Positions 35,960 through 44,055 of a stretch of DNA of 64,000 nucleotides are shown in pieces. Origin of the DNA: an uncultured Roseburia sp. (GTDB lineage Bacteria > Bacillota > Clostridia > Lachnospirales > Lachnospiraceae); NCBI GenBank assembly GCA_910587865.1, contig CAJUNX010000017.1, positions 9,373-73,372 of the forward strand, given 5' to 3'. Position numbers and translations under genes: made by a program. The notes under the pieces were generated by a model. The model had not been told where the DNA came from. It did not search any database and was given only the letters and a program-made list of their open reading frames with translations. Position 1 is the first letter of the stretch, and each line of letters starts with the position of its first letter.

Positions 35960-38900
35960 TCATTTCAGGGCCGGCGTCAGAAATCTCTCGCAGAATGTCC
36001 GCAGCGCCTCCGGCTCTCTTCTGTTCCCGGCATCCAGTCCCTCTGCGTATTCTTTCATCTCCCGCAGGGTCTCCGCCGAAAATTCGAACGTATAGACAGG
36101 CGTGTCATTGTTCCTGTTCTGAAACGCCCGGATCAACGTACTGCGGTATGCCGGGTCGGTCTTCCAGATCGAATGATCCTCCAACCCCCCATCCTTTGCA
36201 GGCATCCGGTAATACGTTTCGTCGATAAATCTGGTCGTCCCCTCCGGAAGCACGGCCGAAGCCGCTGTATCGACAATATGAATTACAATCTGCTTCTGAT
36301 ATGTACTTCCCGTGCTGTCCGTCACCGTCAGATTCTCCGTACAGCTTCCGTCGTGCAGAAACTGTGTAAAGTCTTCCGCACTGTAATCCGAAATGAAAAA
36401 TGCAGTTCCGTTCTCATGGAATCCCGGTGCAATCGGGCTGCCGTCCTCCCTGTCCGACGCTGCGGCATGACTTAAAATCTCCGCTTCCGTGATGAATCCG
36501 CTCTGTGCCTGCTTTAGCGTATAATAAAGCTCCTCCGCCTGTATCCACGGGCAATCGTCCCATATCGCATACAGCGTCACGACACCGTGGTCCTCCTCCG
36601 TCAGATTGACGACCGTATCCCCTGCTTTCCACCGCGGGCTGTATCCGTTTCGCCCGTCTTCCGTCGCCCAGCCCAGAAACACGGACGGATATGCCGTTTT
36701 CTGTACGGCTGCCCGGACGTCTTCCATGTCCTGCGCCGCGGCATTCTCCGTCGCCTCCCCGTCGTATGCCCGGCCATTTTCCGACTCCGCCGCAGGCCCT
36801 TCCACCTCATTCTCTCCTTCTCCCGCGAATTCTTCTGATCCGTTCTCTCCTTCTCCCGCGGATTCTTCTGATCCGTTTTCTCCTTCTCCCGCGGGCTCTC
36901 CCGGCTCAGGCTCTCCTTCTCCCGCGGATTCTTCTGATCCGTCTTCTCCTTCTCCTGCGGGCTCTCCCGACTCAGGCTTTCCTTCTCCCGCGGATTCTTC
37001 TGATCCGTCTTCTCCTTCTCCTGCGGGCTCTCCCGGCTCAGGCTCTCCTTCTCCCGCAGGTTCTTCACTCCCTTCTCCCGACACCCCGCTCTCTCCGGAA
37101 TGTGATGCCGGCGTTGCACGTACCGGTATTGTGCCGGCGGCAGCCTCCGTCGTCACATCCTCGCCGTCCATCGTATACCTGTGATAATATTCCGCTCCGT
37201 CCGGCAGAGTCTCTTCCTTCTCATACTGTGTCACAATATCCGGAACAGGCATCTTTTCTCTACCGTCGTTCGCGTCAAATACAATCGTATAGGTATTCGC
37301 CTCCCCCTCTGCCGTCACGGACAAATGTCCGGCAGGCATCGGAAACCGGACGTCCGGCAGAGCGGACGAATAACCGCCTGTCCATCCCTTCCAGTGGTAG
37401 CCCGGCTTTAGCACCGCCTGTAATCTGACCGTACTGCCGTATGTATATTCTCCTGCGCCGCTCACCGTCTCTATCCCGGTACCGCAGTCTGCCGTAACCA
37501 CATATCTGGGGATACCGTAAGACGCACTGGTCCACATCCGGTCAATCCAGTATCCGGTCCGCACGCCGTCCGCACACAGATACCCGTGAAACGCCGCACT
37601 GTTATCAAATCTGGTGATTCCCTCTCTGTTTACCGTGCATTCAACCGTGTAACGGACATTCCCATTGTTCATCACCGAAGAAATACCGTTTCCTTCGAAT
37701 ATCACGGTATTCCCACTGATTCTCCCGTTTACTGTTCTAGTTTCATCAACAAAGGCTGTCGCACTCACTGCCGAAAGGCCGTCTGCGAGCGTCACCACCA
37801 TTGTACCGTCATAAATTCCGGTGGATGGCGTCTGCGCCGTATTGGTAAAAGAACCGGTCACGGTCACACTTTTTGCGTCCTTCACCGTCGTCTTCTGCTC
37901 GCCGAGAAAATCCGGACAGGCAAGATCGACTGACATTCCCAAAAGAAACGAGGTCGTCCAGGCATCATTCTCTACGGTCATGCTGATCTGATTCGCCTGA
38001 TTCCCGATATTTCCGACATCGGACAGACTCATTCGGATACACCCGTTCCCATAATCCCTGTTATTTACCAGTGTGCCGTTTTTATACAGCCCCGGACCGT
38101 ATGTTGTATTCGAATGCGCCTGACCGATCAGCGCGCCGCTGCTGTCATACGATGCCACCGTCTCGTGCATCGCCGCCCTCGCGGAAGCGTTCGATGCACC
38201 GAAAAACACCTGACCGCCGGCCGCACCAGACGATTTTGATTTCAGTCCGCTGCCAAGCGTCAGCCTGGTTCCGAAATCTTTTCCCAGATAGAATTTTGCC
38301 CCCATATCAAGCGTCACTGCGCGCACGGGAAGCGCATCTCCCTCCTCCACGACAATCAGCTGCCAGGATCCCGGCGATTCCCCTCCGGTGCGGTCACCAC
38401 CCTGGCCGTACACCCATCGCGGAAGATTGTAAACGGAATAAGCGCCGTAACCGGACTTTGACACGATGGATGTCACATCCGCTGCCATACAGAACATGGA
38501 GGTAATTCCGGGATTATTCCCCACAACGCGGAAGTCATTTACCGTGTGCGACGCACGCAGCGAATAGCTCTGTCCGTTCGGCGCGATAAAACCGATCGCT
38601 TCCGTCGCCGCCTGCGGCGCTCTTGTCTCCCATACCAGAAACGCGTACCGGATCCGCTCCGCCCCCTCTGAGGGAGAAAGCACCGCCGTTGAGCTGTTTG
38701 CATACGGTCCGTTTGTGTCATTATAAACCACCGGATTCATCGGAATGCCGTCCGGCGTCCAGGTTGTATAATGATTTGTATTTCCGGTATAATTGAGCCT
38801 GTAACGGCCGACCTTTGTCTCAAGCAGGGTAATATAAGTCTCCTGCGCCGCATATGCCGTCTGAATATTCTGTAAGACCGTAATCAGCGCACAGGCGTAC

Positions 38901-38968
38901 AGCAAAACCAAAATCAGCGCCTTCCATACATATGTCTTCCGTTTCCGAACCCTGTTTTCTGATCTCAT
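35960..38968 (-). CDS. Large secreted repeat protein with InlB-type B-repeats and acidic tandem repeats
   Basis: 1002 residues. A signal peptide (basic start, hydrophobic 15-32, cleavage near AYA/AQE) leads to a beta-rich N-terminal region of about 440 residues with no recognised family. A divergent B-repeat follows (GYHWKGWTGGY), then an InlB/Flg_new-like repeat (YTIVFDANDG ... FLGWATEDG ... VTLYAIWDD). That repeat is interrupted by about 110 acidic residues built from 11-residue GEG...E(E/P).A units. A C-terminal region of unknown type follows. There is no LPXTG motif or membrane anchor, so it is released or held non-covalently. GGAGG precedes the ATG. Probable adhesin or surface-display protein. 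Confidence 0.85.
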   Translation of the reverse strand: MRSENRVRKRKTYVWKALILVLLYACALITVLQNIQTAYAAQETYITLLETKVGRYRLNYTGNTNHYTTWTPDGIPMNPVVYNDTNGPYANSSTAVLSPSEGAERIRYAFLVWETRAPQAATEAIGFIAPNGQSYSLRASHTVNDFRVVGNNPGITSMFCMAADVTSIVSKSGYGAYSVYNLPRWVYGQGGDRTGGESPGSWQLIVVEEGDALPVRAVTLDMGAKFYLGKDFGTRLTLGSGLKSKSSGAAGGQVFFGASNASARAAMHETVASYDSSGALIGQAHSNTTYGPGLYKNGTLVNNRDYGNGCIRMSLSDVGNIGNQANQISMTVENDAWTTSFLLGMSVDLACPDFLGEQKTTVKDAKSVTVTGSFTNTAQTPSTGIYDGTMVVTLADGLSAVSATAFVDETRTVNGRISGNTVIFEGNGISSVMNNGNVRYTVECTVNREGITRFDNSAAFHGYLCADGVRTGYWIDRMWTSASYGIPRYVVTADCGTGIETVSGAGEYTYGSTVRLQAVLKPGYHWKGWTGGYSSALPDVRFPMPAGHLSVTAEGEANTYTIVFDANDGREKMPVPDIVTQYEKEETLPDGAEYYHRYTMDGEDVTTEAAAGTIPVRATPASHSGESGVSGEGSEEPAGEGEPEPGEPAGEGEDGSEESAGEGKPESGEPAGEGEDGSEESAGEGEPEPGEPAGEGENGSEESAGEGENGSEEFAGEGENEVEGPAAESENGRAYDGEATENAAAQDMEDVRAAVQKTAYPSVFLGWATEDGRNGYSPRWKAGDTVVNLTEEDHGVVTLYAIWDDCPWIQAEELYYTLKQAQSGFITEAEILSHAAASDREDGSPIAPGFHENGTAFFISDYSAEDFTQFLHDGSCTENLTVTDSTGSTYQKQIVIHIVDTAASAVLPEGTTRFIDETYYRMPAKDGGLEDHSIWKTDPAYRSTLIRAFQNRNNDTPVYTFEFSAETLREMKEYAEGLDAGNRREPEALRTFCERFLTPALK
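36800..37080. repeat. In-frame acidic repeat, 33/66-bp units
   Basis: Tandem 33-bp units, mostly as 66-bp doublets (three doublets plus two single units), encode GEGEPEPGEPA and GEGEDGSEESA alternately. Near-identity of the doublets at DNA level indicates recent expansion and probable length variation between strains. Confidence 0.85.
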
Positions 38969-39234
38969 AGATCCTCCGTTTCCGGGCGCACTCCGTCCGA
39001 TTTCACATGCAGACGGTTCTTTGCCCATTTGATTATTTTATATTCGTTGACACAGTCGATTTTTTTTGCTATTATACATAAACTAATATATTTTTTTAAC
39101 TACAGATTGAAACGCTGCCACAGTATGTCCCCGTTTCGGCCGTATCACAGGAACCGCTGCGCAAATCCTGTCCTCCGGCACAGCACCTGAAACCATATTG
39201 TGGACACTAACAGGAAGAAAGCGAGGAAAACAAG
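38969..39234. promoter_or_regulatory. Divergent promoters for guaB and the secreted repeat protein
   Basis: Plus strand TTGACA (39047-39052), 17 bases, TATTAT (39070-39075) drives guaB and leaves a leader of about 150 bases with an ACAGGA/TCCTGT hairpin. The leader was compared with purine riboswitch features and none were found. On the minus strand TATAAT (39071-39076) with a weak TTAAAA 17 bases upstream overlaps it, so the two promoters probably exclude each other. Confidence 0.65.
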
Positions 39235-40689
39235 ATGGGAACAATTATCGGTGAAGGGATTACCTTTGATGACGTACTCCTGGTTCCGCAGTACTCTGAA
39301 GTAACTCCGAATATGATCGATCTCTCAACGCATCTGACGCAGAAGATTGTGCTGAACATCCCCATGATGAGCGCCGCCATGGATACGGTAACGGAATACC
39401 GGATGGCGATCGCGATGGCCAGACAGGGCGGCATCGGTATTATTCACAAAAACATGTCCATCCAGGCTCAGGCCGATGAAGTCGACAAGGTAAAGCGTTC
39501 CGAATACGGCGTGATCACGGATCCGTTCTCTCTCTCTCCAAACCATACGCTGCAGGACGCGGAGAATCTGATGCGCAAGTTCCGTATCTCCGGCGTGCCG
39601 ATCTGCGAAGGTGAAAAGCTCGTCGGTATCATCACCAACCGTGACCTGAAGTTTGAAACCAACTTTTCCAAAAAAATCAGTGAGAGCATGACCTCCGAAG
39701 GTCTGATTACCGCCCAGGAGGGGATCACTCTCGACGATGCCAAAAAGATTCTCGCAAAAGCAAGAAAAGAGAAGCTTCCGATCGTGGATAAGGATTTCCA
39801 TCTGAAGGGTCTGATCACCATCAAGGATATTGAAAAACAGATCAAATATCCGCTTTCCGCAAAAGACTCACAGGGACGTCTGCTCTGCGGCGCCGGCGTC
39901 GGCATCACCGCGAATATGATGGACCGTGTGGAAGCGCTCATTCAGGCCCACGTCGATGTGATCGTCGTGGATTCCGCTCACGGTCATTCCAAAAATATTT
40001 TAGATGCCGTGAAAACCATCAAAAACGCATATCCGGATCTTCAGGTGATCGCAGGAAACGTTGCAACCGGCGAGGCCACACATGATCTGATCAAAGCCGG
40101 TGCAGACGCCGTCAAGGTCGGCATCGGACCAGGCTCGATCTGCACGACGCGCGTTGTCGCGGGGATCGGCGTCCCCCAGGTAACGGCCGTGATGGATTGC
40201 TATGAGGCGGCAAAGGAAGCCCACATCCCGATCATCGCCGACGGCGGCATCAAATATTCCGGCGACATGACAAAAGCGCTGGCCGCAGGAGCAAACGTCT
40301 GCATGATGGGAAGCATCTTCGCCGGATGCGATGAGGCTCCCGGTACCTTTGAGCTGTATCAGGGCCGTAAATACAAGGTCTATCGCGGTATGGGTTCTCT
40401 CGCCGCCATGGAAAACGGCAGCAGGGACCGGTATTTCCAGGAAGGTGCAAAAAAGCTGGTTCCGGAGGGCGTCGAAGGCCGTGTCGCTTACAAGGGCACA
40501 GTGGAAGATACGGTATTTCAGCTCATCGGCGGTATCCGTTCCGGTATGGGCTACTGCGGATGTCCCACCATTGAGGATCTGAAAACCAAAAGCAGATTCG
40601 TCAAGATTTCTGCCGCGGCGCTGCGCGAGAGCCATCCGCATGACATCCATATCACAAAGGAAGCACCAAACTACAGCATCGACGAGTAA
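39235..40689 (+). CDS. guaB: IMP dehydrogenase
   Basis: 484 residues, full length. It oxidises IMP to XMP, the committed step to GMP. Two CBS domains (about 95-210) are inserted in the barrel. The catalytic loop GIGPGSICTTRVVAGIGVPQ carries the active cysteine, and the phosphate site ADGGIKYSGD and flap RYFQ...KLVPEGVEGRV are intact. GCGAGGA precedes the ATG. Confidence 0.97.
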   Translation: MGTIIGEGITFDDVLLVPQYSEVTPNMIDLSTHLTQKIVLNIPMMSAAMDTVTEYRMAIAMARQGGIGIIHKNMSIQAQADEVDKVKRSEYGVITDPFSLSPNHTLQDAENLMRKFRISGVPICEGEKLVGIITNRDLKFETNFSKKISESMTSEGLITAQEGITLDDAKKILAKARKEKLPIVDKDFHLKGLITIKDIEKQIKYPLSAKDSQGRLLCGAGVGITANMMDRVEALIQAHVDVIVVDSAHGHSKNILDAVKTIKNAYPDLQVIAGNVATGEATHDLIKAGADAVKVGIGPGSICTTRVVAGIGVPQVTAVMDCYEAAKEAHIPIIADGGIKYSGDMTKALAAGANVCMMGSIFAGCDEAPGTFELYQGRKYKVYRGMGSLAAMENGSRDRYFQEGAKKLVPEGVEGRVAYKGTVEDTVFQLIGGIRSGMGYCGCPTIEDLKTKSRFVKISAAALRESHPHDIHITKEAPNYSIDE

Positions 40690-40727
40690 TTCCTGTTTGT
40701 GATTATGTAACTGTAAATAATGATGTT

Positions 40728-40916
40728 GGGGGCAAAAGCATCTGCCCCCCATGATGCCTTCGGATTTCTGCGTGTTTCACACTCCCGAAATCCGAAAAAC
40801 ATTCGAAATCCGCTCATTTTCCTGTGGAAAACAGCTGCTTTCTCATGTTTGGCGGCTCACAAAGTCATGCTTTTTCACGCAATCGTGAAACACATGACCT
40901 TTTGACCCTGGCATCA
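40728..40916. repeat. Structured dispersed element, copy A
   Basis: Begins with GGGGGCA/TGCCCCC (40728-40749), then TGATGCC (40752-40758) pairing with GGCATCA (40910-40916) around several hairpins. These include TCGGATTTC/GAAATCCGA (40760-40795) and a two-tier hairpin: GTCATG, TTTCACG, loop CAAT, CGTGAAA, CATGAC (40864-40898). The last 78 bases align with the element at 58078-58155. It lies in the gap between guaB and the CNNM gene and has no coding potential. Confidence 0.8.
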
Positions 40917-40946
40917 AATAATTCTATTTAGCTGAGGTGAATATCT

Positions 40947-42230
40947 TTGGACTCTGGTGACATATTCCAACTGATTATTATATTGATACTGCTGCTTTTA
41001 TCTGCATTCTTTTCTTCCGCGGAGACCGCTCTGACGACAGCCAATAAAATCCGGCTTCGCACGCGCGCGGAGGACGGTGACAAACGCGCCGCGCGGGTTC
41101 TCCGCATTACGGACGATTCCGGCAAGATGCTTTCCGCCATACTGATCGGAAACAACATCGTAAATCTCTATTCCGCATCCCTGGCCACATCGCTGGCCAC
41201 CCGGGTGTGGGGAAGCGCCGGTGCCGGAATCGCCACGGGTGTCCTCACCATTCTGGTCCTGATCTTTGGAGAAATCTCGCCGAAGACCCTGGCCACGATT
41301 CACTCGGAGAAACTTGCACTGGCTTATTCCGGCATCATTGAGTTTCTCATGAAATTTCTCACACCGGCAATCTATATCATCAACAATCTATCCATGGGCT
41401 TTCTCTTTCTTCTGCGCGTGGATCCGAAAGATGGCGACCGGCAGATGACGGAAGAAGAGCTCCGCACCATCGTGGATGTCAGCAAAGAATCCGGTGTCAT
41501 CGAATCGGAAGAGCATAAAATGATCAACAATCTGTTTGATTTCGGCGATGCACAGGCAAAGGAAGTCATGGTTCCCCGTATCGATATGACGTTTGCGCCG
41601 ATCGACTGTTCCTATGCAGAGCTGATCCAGATCTTTCAGCAGGATAAATTCACAAGGCTTCCGGTATATGAGGATACGACGGATAATGTTGTCGGTATCC
41701 TCAATATGAAGGATCTGCTGCTCTATGAAGACAAGGAACATTTCTCGGTACGCAATATCATGCGCGAGCCTTATTTCACCTATGAGCACAAAAATACAGC
41801 GGAACTGTTTATTGAGATGAGGAAATCCTCTCTCTCACTTGCCATTGTTCTCGATGAGTACGGCGCCACTGCCGGACTGATCACACTGGAAGATCTGCTT
41901 GAGGAGATCGTCGGTGAAATTCGTGACGAGTACGACGAGGATGAGGAGGAGCCGCTGATCCAGCTGAATGAGCGTGAATTTATCGCGCTCGGCTCCGCAA
42001 ATCTTGAGGATCTGTGCGAACGCCTGGATCTGAATTTTACTTCCGATGATTATGATACCATCGGCGGTTATCTCATCGGCCTTCTGGATCATCTGCCGGA
42101 GAAAAACGAGATCATTATCACCGATGACGATATTCTCCTGCGTGTGGAACAGATGGATAAAAACCGGATCGAAAAAGTATACATCAAAAAACCGGATCCC
42201 GCGGTCACTCCCAGTCCGCATAATACGTAA
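40947..42230 (+). CDS. CNNM/CorC-family membrane protein (HlyC/CorC type)
   Basis: 427 residues. A CNNM (DUF21) membrane domain (about 1-190, starting LLSAFFSSAETALTTANKIRLR) is followed by two CBS domains (EVMVPRIDMTFAPI and VGILNMKDLLLYED) and a C-terminal CorC-HlyC domain (about 335-420). Members act in magnesium or cobalt homeostasis. The start is TTG, six bases after GAGGTGA; no ATG is suitably placed. Its last 26 bases overlap the convergent pilin-like gene. Confidence 0.94.
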   Translation: MDSGDIFQLIIILILLLLSAFFSSAETALTTANKIRLRTRAEDGDKRAARVLRITDDSGKMLSAILIGNNIVNLYSASLATSLATRVWGSAGAGIATGVLTILVLIFGEISPKTLATIHSEKLALAYSGIIEFLMKFLTPAIYIINNLSMGFLFLLRVDPKDGDRQMTEEELRTIVDVSKESGVIESEEHKMINNLFDFGDAQAKEVMVPRIDMTFAPIDCSYAELIQIFQQDKFTRLPVYEDTTDNVVGILNMKDLLLYEDKEHFSVRNIMREPYFTYEHKNTAELFIEMRKSSLSLAIVLDEYGATAGLITLEDLLEEIVGEIRDEYDEDEEEPLIQLNEREFIALGSANLEDLCERLDLNFTSDDYDTIGGYLIGLLDHLPEKNEIIITDDDILLRVEQMDKNRIEKVYIKKPDPAVTPSPHNT

Positions 42231-42816
42231 GCTTCTGCTCCACCGGACAGGAAAAATCCGCCATGTAATCATTGATATCTCTCCAGCCCGCAAAGTCTGC
42301 ACCTGCACCCGCAGGCTCTGCGGGCGGGTGAATCCGGTCTCCTTCTCTCACTACAATACTCTTATAACAGATCCCCTCCCCCAGCATATCCGTTTTATTC
42401 CTGTAAAAGCTTACCTCATACTGTTCCGGTTTCTCCGGCTCTTTTCTATTATAAATCACGGTCCGATCCCATTCCGCCGATCCGGCCGATCCGTTCGGAT
42501 GTCTGTAATCCGCGATTGCTTTCATGGACAGCACCCCCTTTTCCATATCAGAGAGGTAAACCTTCACCATCATCCCCGTATCCGCATCCATAGTCGCTGC
42601 CATATACTGGATACACTCTGCCAGCGCAGACATATCCGGGCTGATCCCGTCCGCAGATGGCTCTTCCATTCTCCGCTCCAGCGTCATCTCCATCGCAGCG
42701 GACAGATTGCTCTGCAGCTCCGCTCTCCTGTTCACATTTCCGAATATCGTCATCACGATTGCAAGCGTCAGCACTCCCATCACTCCGCTCACCAGCATCA
42801 GTATCATATTTTTCAT
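42205..42816 (-). CDS. Minor pilin-like protein with C-terminal InlB-type B-repeat
   Basis: 203 residues. An N-terminal hydrophobic helix without leader peptide (MKNMILMLVSGVMGVLTLAI) starts a pseudopilin-like region (to about 130). The last 70 residues form one B-repeat: YEVSFYRNK, VVREGDRIHPP, FAGW, KLTYYADWE. Last gene of the Tad-like operon; its ATG overlaps the preceding gene (ATGA). Display of a B-repeat on a pilin suggests an adhesive or cross-linking tip (inference). The tail overlaps the convergent CNNM gene by 26 bases. Confidence 0.82.
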   Translation of the reverse strand: MKNMILMLVSGVMGVLTLAIVMTIFGNVNRRAELQSNLSAAMEMTLERRMEEPSADGISPDMSALAECIQYMAATMDADTGMMVKVYLSDMEKGVLSMKAIADYRHPNGSAGSAEWDRTVIYNRKEPEKPEQYEVSFYRNKTDMLGEGICYKSIVVREGDRIHPPAEPAGAGADFAGWRDINDYMADFSCPVEQKLTYYADWE

Positions 42817-43319
42817 CCTGTTCCCTCCCGCCGGTTTACCGGAATCCGTATCTCGCAGACACTGCGGCGGTTGTGCGCATCCGTGGCCGTCACGCGCAGC
42901 GTATATATCCCGCTCTGCGGGAATGTGATCTGCCTTACTGCTTCTCCTCCGCCGCTCTCATTCCCGCAAAGATCTGTCTCTCCATAAGGATTCGTCACAC
43001 TGCGGATGCGCACATCTATGCTTTCCCCTGCTGCATCCGTCGCCCCGACAAGTATATCCGTCTCATACGTCCCCGTAAAGAGTGTCCCGGGATAACGGTA
43101 TGTGATGACAGGGCTGCTCACCCGGCTCTCAGCGGCAAAGCTGTCAAAATCCGCCCGTCCCGTCTCCTCTCTGCTCACATCAAAATGTGTGCCGATCAGA
43201 TGAAATACCCCGTAGTTCCCCTGCCCGTCTGTCATTCTGGCGGACAGCAGTACCAAAAGCATCACAAATACCACTGCCTCCAGCAGAAATCTCCCATATA
43301 CTCTGATCACCTGTTCCAT
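42813..43319 (-). CDS. Minor pilin-like protein with C-terminal Ig/PKD-like domain
   Basis: 168 residues. It starts MEQVIRVYGRFLLEAVVF, a motif shared with two other proteins of the operon, as an uncleaved N-terminal helix. The remainder is beta-rich and ends in an Ig/PKD-like strand pattern (SGIYTLRVTATDAHNRRSVCEIRIPV). TadE-like placement in the operon, overlapping the next gene by 4 bases. A surface-exposed minor pilin or tip protein is the best guess. Confidence 0.78.
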   Translation of the reverse strand: MEQVIRVYGRFLLEAVVFVMLLVLLSARMTDGQGNYGVFHLIGTHFDVSREETGRADFDSFAAESRVSSPVITYRYPGTLFTGTYETDILVGATDAAGESIDVRIRSVTNPYGETDLCGNESGGGEAVRQITFPQSGIYTLRVTATDAHNRRSVCEIRIPVNRREGTG

Positions 43320-43328
43320 CCGTGCCTC

Positions 43329-43475
43329 CTATCCGCAGATCCCGTTGAAATACATCTGCAGAATCTGATTCAGCGCCCCCTGCGGCCGCAGCATGGATTC
43401 AAATAGCATCAGCATCCCCGCACCGCCTGCAATCTGCAGCAATGCTCCTCCGTACTGTTCCATCACATGTTCCAT
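43329..43475 (-). CDS. Flp-like short pilin, 48 residues
   Basis: The start at 43475 is chosen because GGGAGG lies 7 bases upstream. The protein begins MEHVMEQYGGALLQIAGGAG, parallel to MEQVMKHYGNAILAVVVLLA of the 54-residue protein at the other end of the operon. One hydrophobic helix is followed by a short tail. No type IV prepilin peptidase motif is visible before the helix. Confidence 0.75.
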   Translation of the reverse strand: MEHVMEQYGGALLQIAGGAGMLMLFESMLRPQGALNQILQMYFNGICG

Positions 43476-43500
43476 ATATAACATCCTCCCTCTGTTTCCC

Positions 43501-43617
43501 TCACAAGAGCTGTGATACATAAGAAAGCAGTGTCATTATCATTGTAATACAAAAGCTGCCTGCCAAAAGACCAAGCAGCGCGCCTGCCGTCTCACCGATC
43601 AAAAGTTCCATACTCAT
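43501..43617 (-). CDS. Very short membrane protein of the pilus operon, 38 residues
   Basis: MSMELLIGETAGALLGLLAG then a hydrophobic run and Ser/Gln end. GGAGAGGGGGA precedes a set of nested ATGs (43623, 43617, 43611); the middle one is the best spaced. It lies between two pilin-like genes on the same strand. A single transmembrane helix with a Gly/Ala-rich face suggests a third Flp-like subunit or assembly peptide. Confidence 0.65.
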   Translation of the reverse strand: MSMELLIGETAGALLGLLAGSFCITMIMTLLSYVSQLL

Positions 43618-43719
43618 TTCCATTCCCCCTCTCCTGCCTTCCGGGCCTCACCGGTACGTCCGGGCGTTTTGGCACCGCCCCCCCCTGCCTTCCCGCTCTC
43701 TTTCCCATCCATGCACCGT

Positions 43720-44055
43720 CTACCGCGCAATCCCTTTTGTCACCCGCTGCCCCGTAATCCCAAGCAGCGGAATCTCATAGTCGTAGGTCAGCCGTACTTC
43801 CGCGATACACCGGTCGTAATCCGGATCATACATACACGGCGTCACCTCCAGGGAATACCCCCTCTCTTCCGCGCCTTCGCGGCAGGCATCCATCACACGG
43901 GGATTAAAATTGCTGTTTTCAATCTCGGCTATGACATCCGCCTTGTATTCCTTCGCCGCCGCGATATCCGCACTGACGGACAAAACGGCGATACAGACGG
44001 AAAGATTGAGCATCAGTGCAATCAGAATAGAAAATGCTTCCACCACATACTTCAT
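43720..44055 (-). CDS. TadE-like pilin protein, 111 residues
   Basis: An N-terminal hydrophobic helix (MKYVVEAFSILIALMLNLSV) followed by a soluble alpha/beta region with two cysteines. The ATG directly follows the stop of the TadB-TadC fusion gene, with GGGGGTG as ribosome site inside that gene's end. Position and architecture match TadE/TadF-type minor pilins. Confidence 0.75.
   Translation of the reverse strand: MKYVVEAFSILIALMLNLSVCIAVLSVSADIAAAKEYKADVIAEIENSNFNPRVMDACREGAEERGYSLEVTPCMYDPDYDRCIAEVRLTYDYEIPLLGITGQRVTKGIAR

Noticed and set aside
39082..39234. Purine or guanidine riboswitch before guaB
   Set aside because: The leader lacks the conserved loop sequences; only a simple hairpin is visible.
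43329..43520. Longer version of the 48-residue pilin with 15 extra residues
   Set aside because: The extra residues precede the ribosome site and would bury the conserved MEHV start.
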